A stretch of 64,000 bases of DNA from Flavobacteriaceae bacterium MAR_2009_75 (GTDB lineage Bacteria > Bacteroidota > Bacteroidia > Flavobacteriales > Flavobacteriaceae): NCBI GenBank assembly GCA_002813285.1, contig PHTZ01000001.1, positions 372,001 through 436,000 on the forward strand. The letters are read 5' to 3'. This document shows, piece after piece, positions 62,051-64,000 of the stretch. A program made the position numbers and the translations under genes. The notes beneath the pieces were generated by a model. That model ran no database searches and was not told the origin of the DNA. It saw only the letters and a list, made by a program, of their open reading frames with translations. Every line of letters starts with the position of its first letter. Within the stretch, counting starts at the first letter, position 1.

Positions 62051-64000
62051 ATGCCCCCTATGAAAACGCAATATGAAAATTTATTACCACTAACACAAAG
62101 TCAAATGACCTTGTGGACAGGGCAGCAAATGCACCCCAATGTTCCGTTGCACGATGTGGTTTATACATTTGATATAAATGACACTCTAAATGAATCAATT
62201 TTTGAGCAAGCATTTCAAATACTTGTAAGTGAGAATGATATTTTCAGAACTGTTTTTATAGATATAAAAGGTACGCCCCACCAAGGCATCAACAAAAATG
62301 CTGTTGCAGATTTTAAGGTTATAGATTTTGGGCATCGAACAATAGATGAGACTCATTCCTATATTAAAGAGCAAACTCTTATACCTTTAAACGTCTCTAA
62401 GCAAGTTTATGAGAGTAGTCTTTTTAAAACAAGTGAAAAGAGGTATATATGGTATTTGAAACTGCATCATTTAGTTACGGATGCAGTAACCTATTCTATT
62501 TTATACAATCGAATGGCCACGTTATATGGCGACTTACTTAACAATAAAACCAGTGCTCCAGCTGAATCTGCCTCTTTTAGAGATTATGTGCAGCATGAAC
62601 AAGAGGTACAGCACGGTAAAATAAACGAATCCAACAAAAAATACTGGGCCAATAAAGTCTCAAAAGACATACAAAATTTTAAATTCTACGGAGAAAAAAA
62701 TGACGCTTTGTCCACCGAAGCTGAGCGTATCGAATTATCAATCGGTACTTTACGCACCAAAAAACTTAAAGAATTAGCAAACAAATCGGATGTAAGAGGT
62801 TGGACGCAAGATTTAACCCTATTCAACATTTTTGCCACGCTCTATTCTAGTTTACTTTATCGTACCAGTGGCCAAAAAAGCTTAGTCATCGGTTCTCCTG
62901 CCCACAATCGAAGTGAGCGAAGGTTCCATACTACAGCGGGGCTTTTTATAGAAGTGCTCCCTTACTCTATACAAATTGAAGATAACGATACATTTAATAC
63001 AGTTCTGCAACGCATTAAAGTGGAAAGTAATTCATTTTTGAAAAATGCTGGGCCTGGAATGACCGGTGCTGTCAAAGAAAGGAATATCTCAGCTCTACTC
63101 AATTTCATTACAGCTGATTTCCCTGATTTCAACGGACACTCTACTAAAATCAATTGGGTACATAACGAACATATAGACAGCGCCCATAGCATTAGATGTC
63201 ATGTTTATGATTTTCAAAAGAATGGGGACTATCGCTTGGCTTTCGATATTAAAAAAACTTTCTTGAACGGTAGAAAACCGGTAGACATAGCCAACCATTT
63301 TTTAAAGCTGCTCGATGCAATTTTAGATGATATTAAGAAGCCAATAGAGCAGATTGAACTGGTAAGTGCTGATGAAAAGCAGAATCTCATCGAATCTTAT
63401 CAAAAAATTATAAAACCAGATAAATCTGTTTTAGAACGTTTTGAAAAATGGGCCTCTGAAAAGCCAAATGGCATCGCGATACAGTTTGAAGAACAAACAC
63501 TCACCTATTCTAACTTAAATAAAAAAGCGAATAGGTTAGCACGATATTTAAAGGCTAAAAACATTGATCATAATTCGACAGTAGCCATACATTTTAATCG
63601 TAGTCCAGAATACATAATCGCTATTTTGGCAGTTTTGAAAACCGGGGCCGCTTTTGTACCCATAGCTTCGGATCAACCTAGAGCAAGGCTTGAATATATC
63701 TATTCTAACTCGAACAGCTCATTAATGCTAACGGACAGAAATTTTCAGTCAAAAATTAGTATCGATGCGAACGAGATTATTAATATACATGAAATAGCAC
63801 CTAGTCTCGATTCTAAATCATCGAAAAATTTAAATCTCGACATTAATAAAGACACACTTTCATATGTTCTTTATACTTCCGGTAGTACGGGCAGACCTAA
63901 AGGTGTCAAAATCACTAATAAGAGTCTGGTAAACTATCTGAACTGGGCTCAAAATTATTACCAAGTAGATGAAAATTCAGTTTTTGCGCTGTTCACCTCT
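62051..64000 (+). CDS. NRPS, condensation and adenylation domains, cut by the window end
   Basis: 650 codons to the edge with no stop. Start 62051 or 62060 (ATG three codons later). The condensation domain (about 8-440) has 'LHHLVTDAVTYS' (H139-H140, D144) with Ala in the position after Asp. The adenylation domain begins about 465: 'IQFEEQTLTYSNLNKKANRLA', A2 'VLKTGAAFVPI', A3 'YTSGSTGRPKGVKI'. The remainder, including A4-A10 and a carrier domain, lies beyond the window. It follows the free carrier protein after 13 bp and would receive its cargo. Confidence 0.9.
   Translation, partial: MPPMKTQYENLLPLTQSQMTLWTGQQMHPNVPLHDVVYTFDINDTLNESIFEQAFQILVSENDIFRTVFIDIKGTPHQGINKNAVADFKVIDFGHRTIDETHSYIKEQTLIPLNVSKQVYESSLFKTSEKRYIWYLKLHHLVTDAVTYSILYNRMATLYGDLLNNKTSAPAESASFRDYVQHEQEVQHGKINESNKKYWANKVSKDIQNFKFYGEKNDALSTEAERIELSIGTLRTKKLKELANKSDVRGWTQDLTLFNIFATLYSSLLYRTSGQKSLVIGSPAHNRSERRFHTTAGLFIEVLPYSIQIEDNDTFNTVLQRIKVESNSFLKNAGPGMTGAVKERNISALLNFITADFPDFNGHSTKINWVHNEHIDSAHSIRCHVYDFQKNGDYRLAFDIKKTFLNGRKPVDIANHFLKLLDAILDDIKKPIEQIELVSADEKQNLIESYQKIIKPDKSVLERFEKWASEKPNGIAIQFEEQTLTYSNLNKKANRLARYLKAKNIDHNSTVAIHFNRSPEYIIAILAVLKTGAAFVPIASDQPRARLEYIYSNSNSSLMLTDRNFQSKISIDANEIINIHEIAPSLDSKSSKNLNLDINKDTLSYVLYTSGSTGRPKGVKITNKSLVNYLNWAQNYYQVDENSVFALFTS

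Noticed and set aside
1-64000. tRNA, rRNA, riboswitch or intact insertion sequence
   Set aside because: No cloverleaf T-arm signature in an intergenic region, no rRNA-like block, no transposase frame and no recognisable riboswitch were seen by eye. A covariance-model search could still find a small RNA in the longer gaps.

Overview
This window is most likely chromosomal DNA from a marine bacterium of the Flavobacteriaceae (Bacteroidota). The evidence is a SusC/SusD pair with a hybrid two-component regulator, three sulfatases, candidate promoters of the TAnnTTTG type, many lipoproteins of the sugar-degrading kind, a DUF4266/DUF3570 pair and an AT-rich base composition. A genus such as Zobellia, Maribacter or Arenibacter would fit, but nothing in the sequence settles it. 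I saw no rRNA, tRNA, CRISPR array or intact insertion sequence.

Layout: (1) 1-3500, a YcxB-like membrane protein, then a very AT-rich three-gene operon (HNH nuclease, ABC-3C middle component, DUF2326 ATPase) that reads as an ABC-three-component conflict or defence system. (2) 3568-12246, a 4-hydroxybenzoate/protocatechuate (beta-ketoadipate) operon, pcaH-pcaG-pcaB-pcaL-pobA-pcaIJ-pcaF, with a divergent AraC-type regulator and a good Bacteroidota promoter. A GH3 lipoprotein follows it. (3) 14771-16891, a TIR domain joined to a long repeat-containing coiled coil, one membrane segment and an extracytoplasmic DUF1566 domain, which looks like a receptor. (4) 17502-45356, a polysaccharide utilisation locus: HTCS regulator, SusC/SusD, then a long operon with GH97, esterase, DUF4861, GH88, GH29, a beta-helix protein, a heparinase II/III-type lyase, three sulfatases, DUF6250 and KduI. 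The set implies a sulfated glycan with fucose and uronic acid that is cut by lyases. Unsaturated uronates are released by GH88 and passed to KduI. (5) 45718-50790, small stress-type proteins, a soluble histidine kinase and an NtrC-type sigma-54 activator, followed by a small exported protein behind a sigma-54-like promoter. (6) 50996-53517, an ApbE-DUF4266-DUF3570 operon. (7) 53524-64000, a nonribosomal peptide locus on two divergent arms. The minus arm is a HupE/UreJ membrane protein, a C-A NRPS, a second NRPS piece (end of A, PCP, thioesterase) and a phosphopantetheinyl transferase. The plus arm is a stand-alone A domain, a free carrier protein and a C-A NRPS that runs off the window.

The most unusual points are the TIR receptor-like protein; the ABC-3C operon; an NRPS adenylation domain divided between A8 and A10 by a single in-frame TAA; a terminal thioesterase with Cys where the nucleophilic Ser is expected; and the sulfated fuco-uronan locus, in which a beta-helix protein and a lyase overlap. 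All functional statements come from reading motifs and context by eye; no database search was run.
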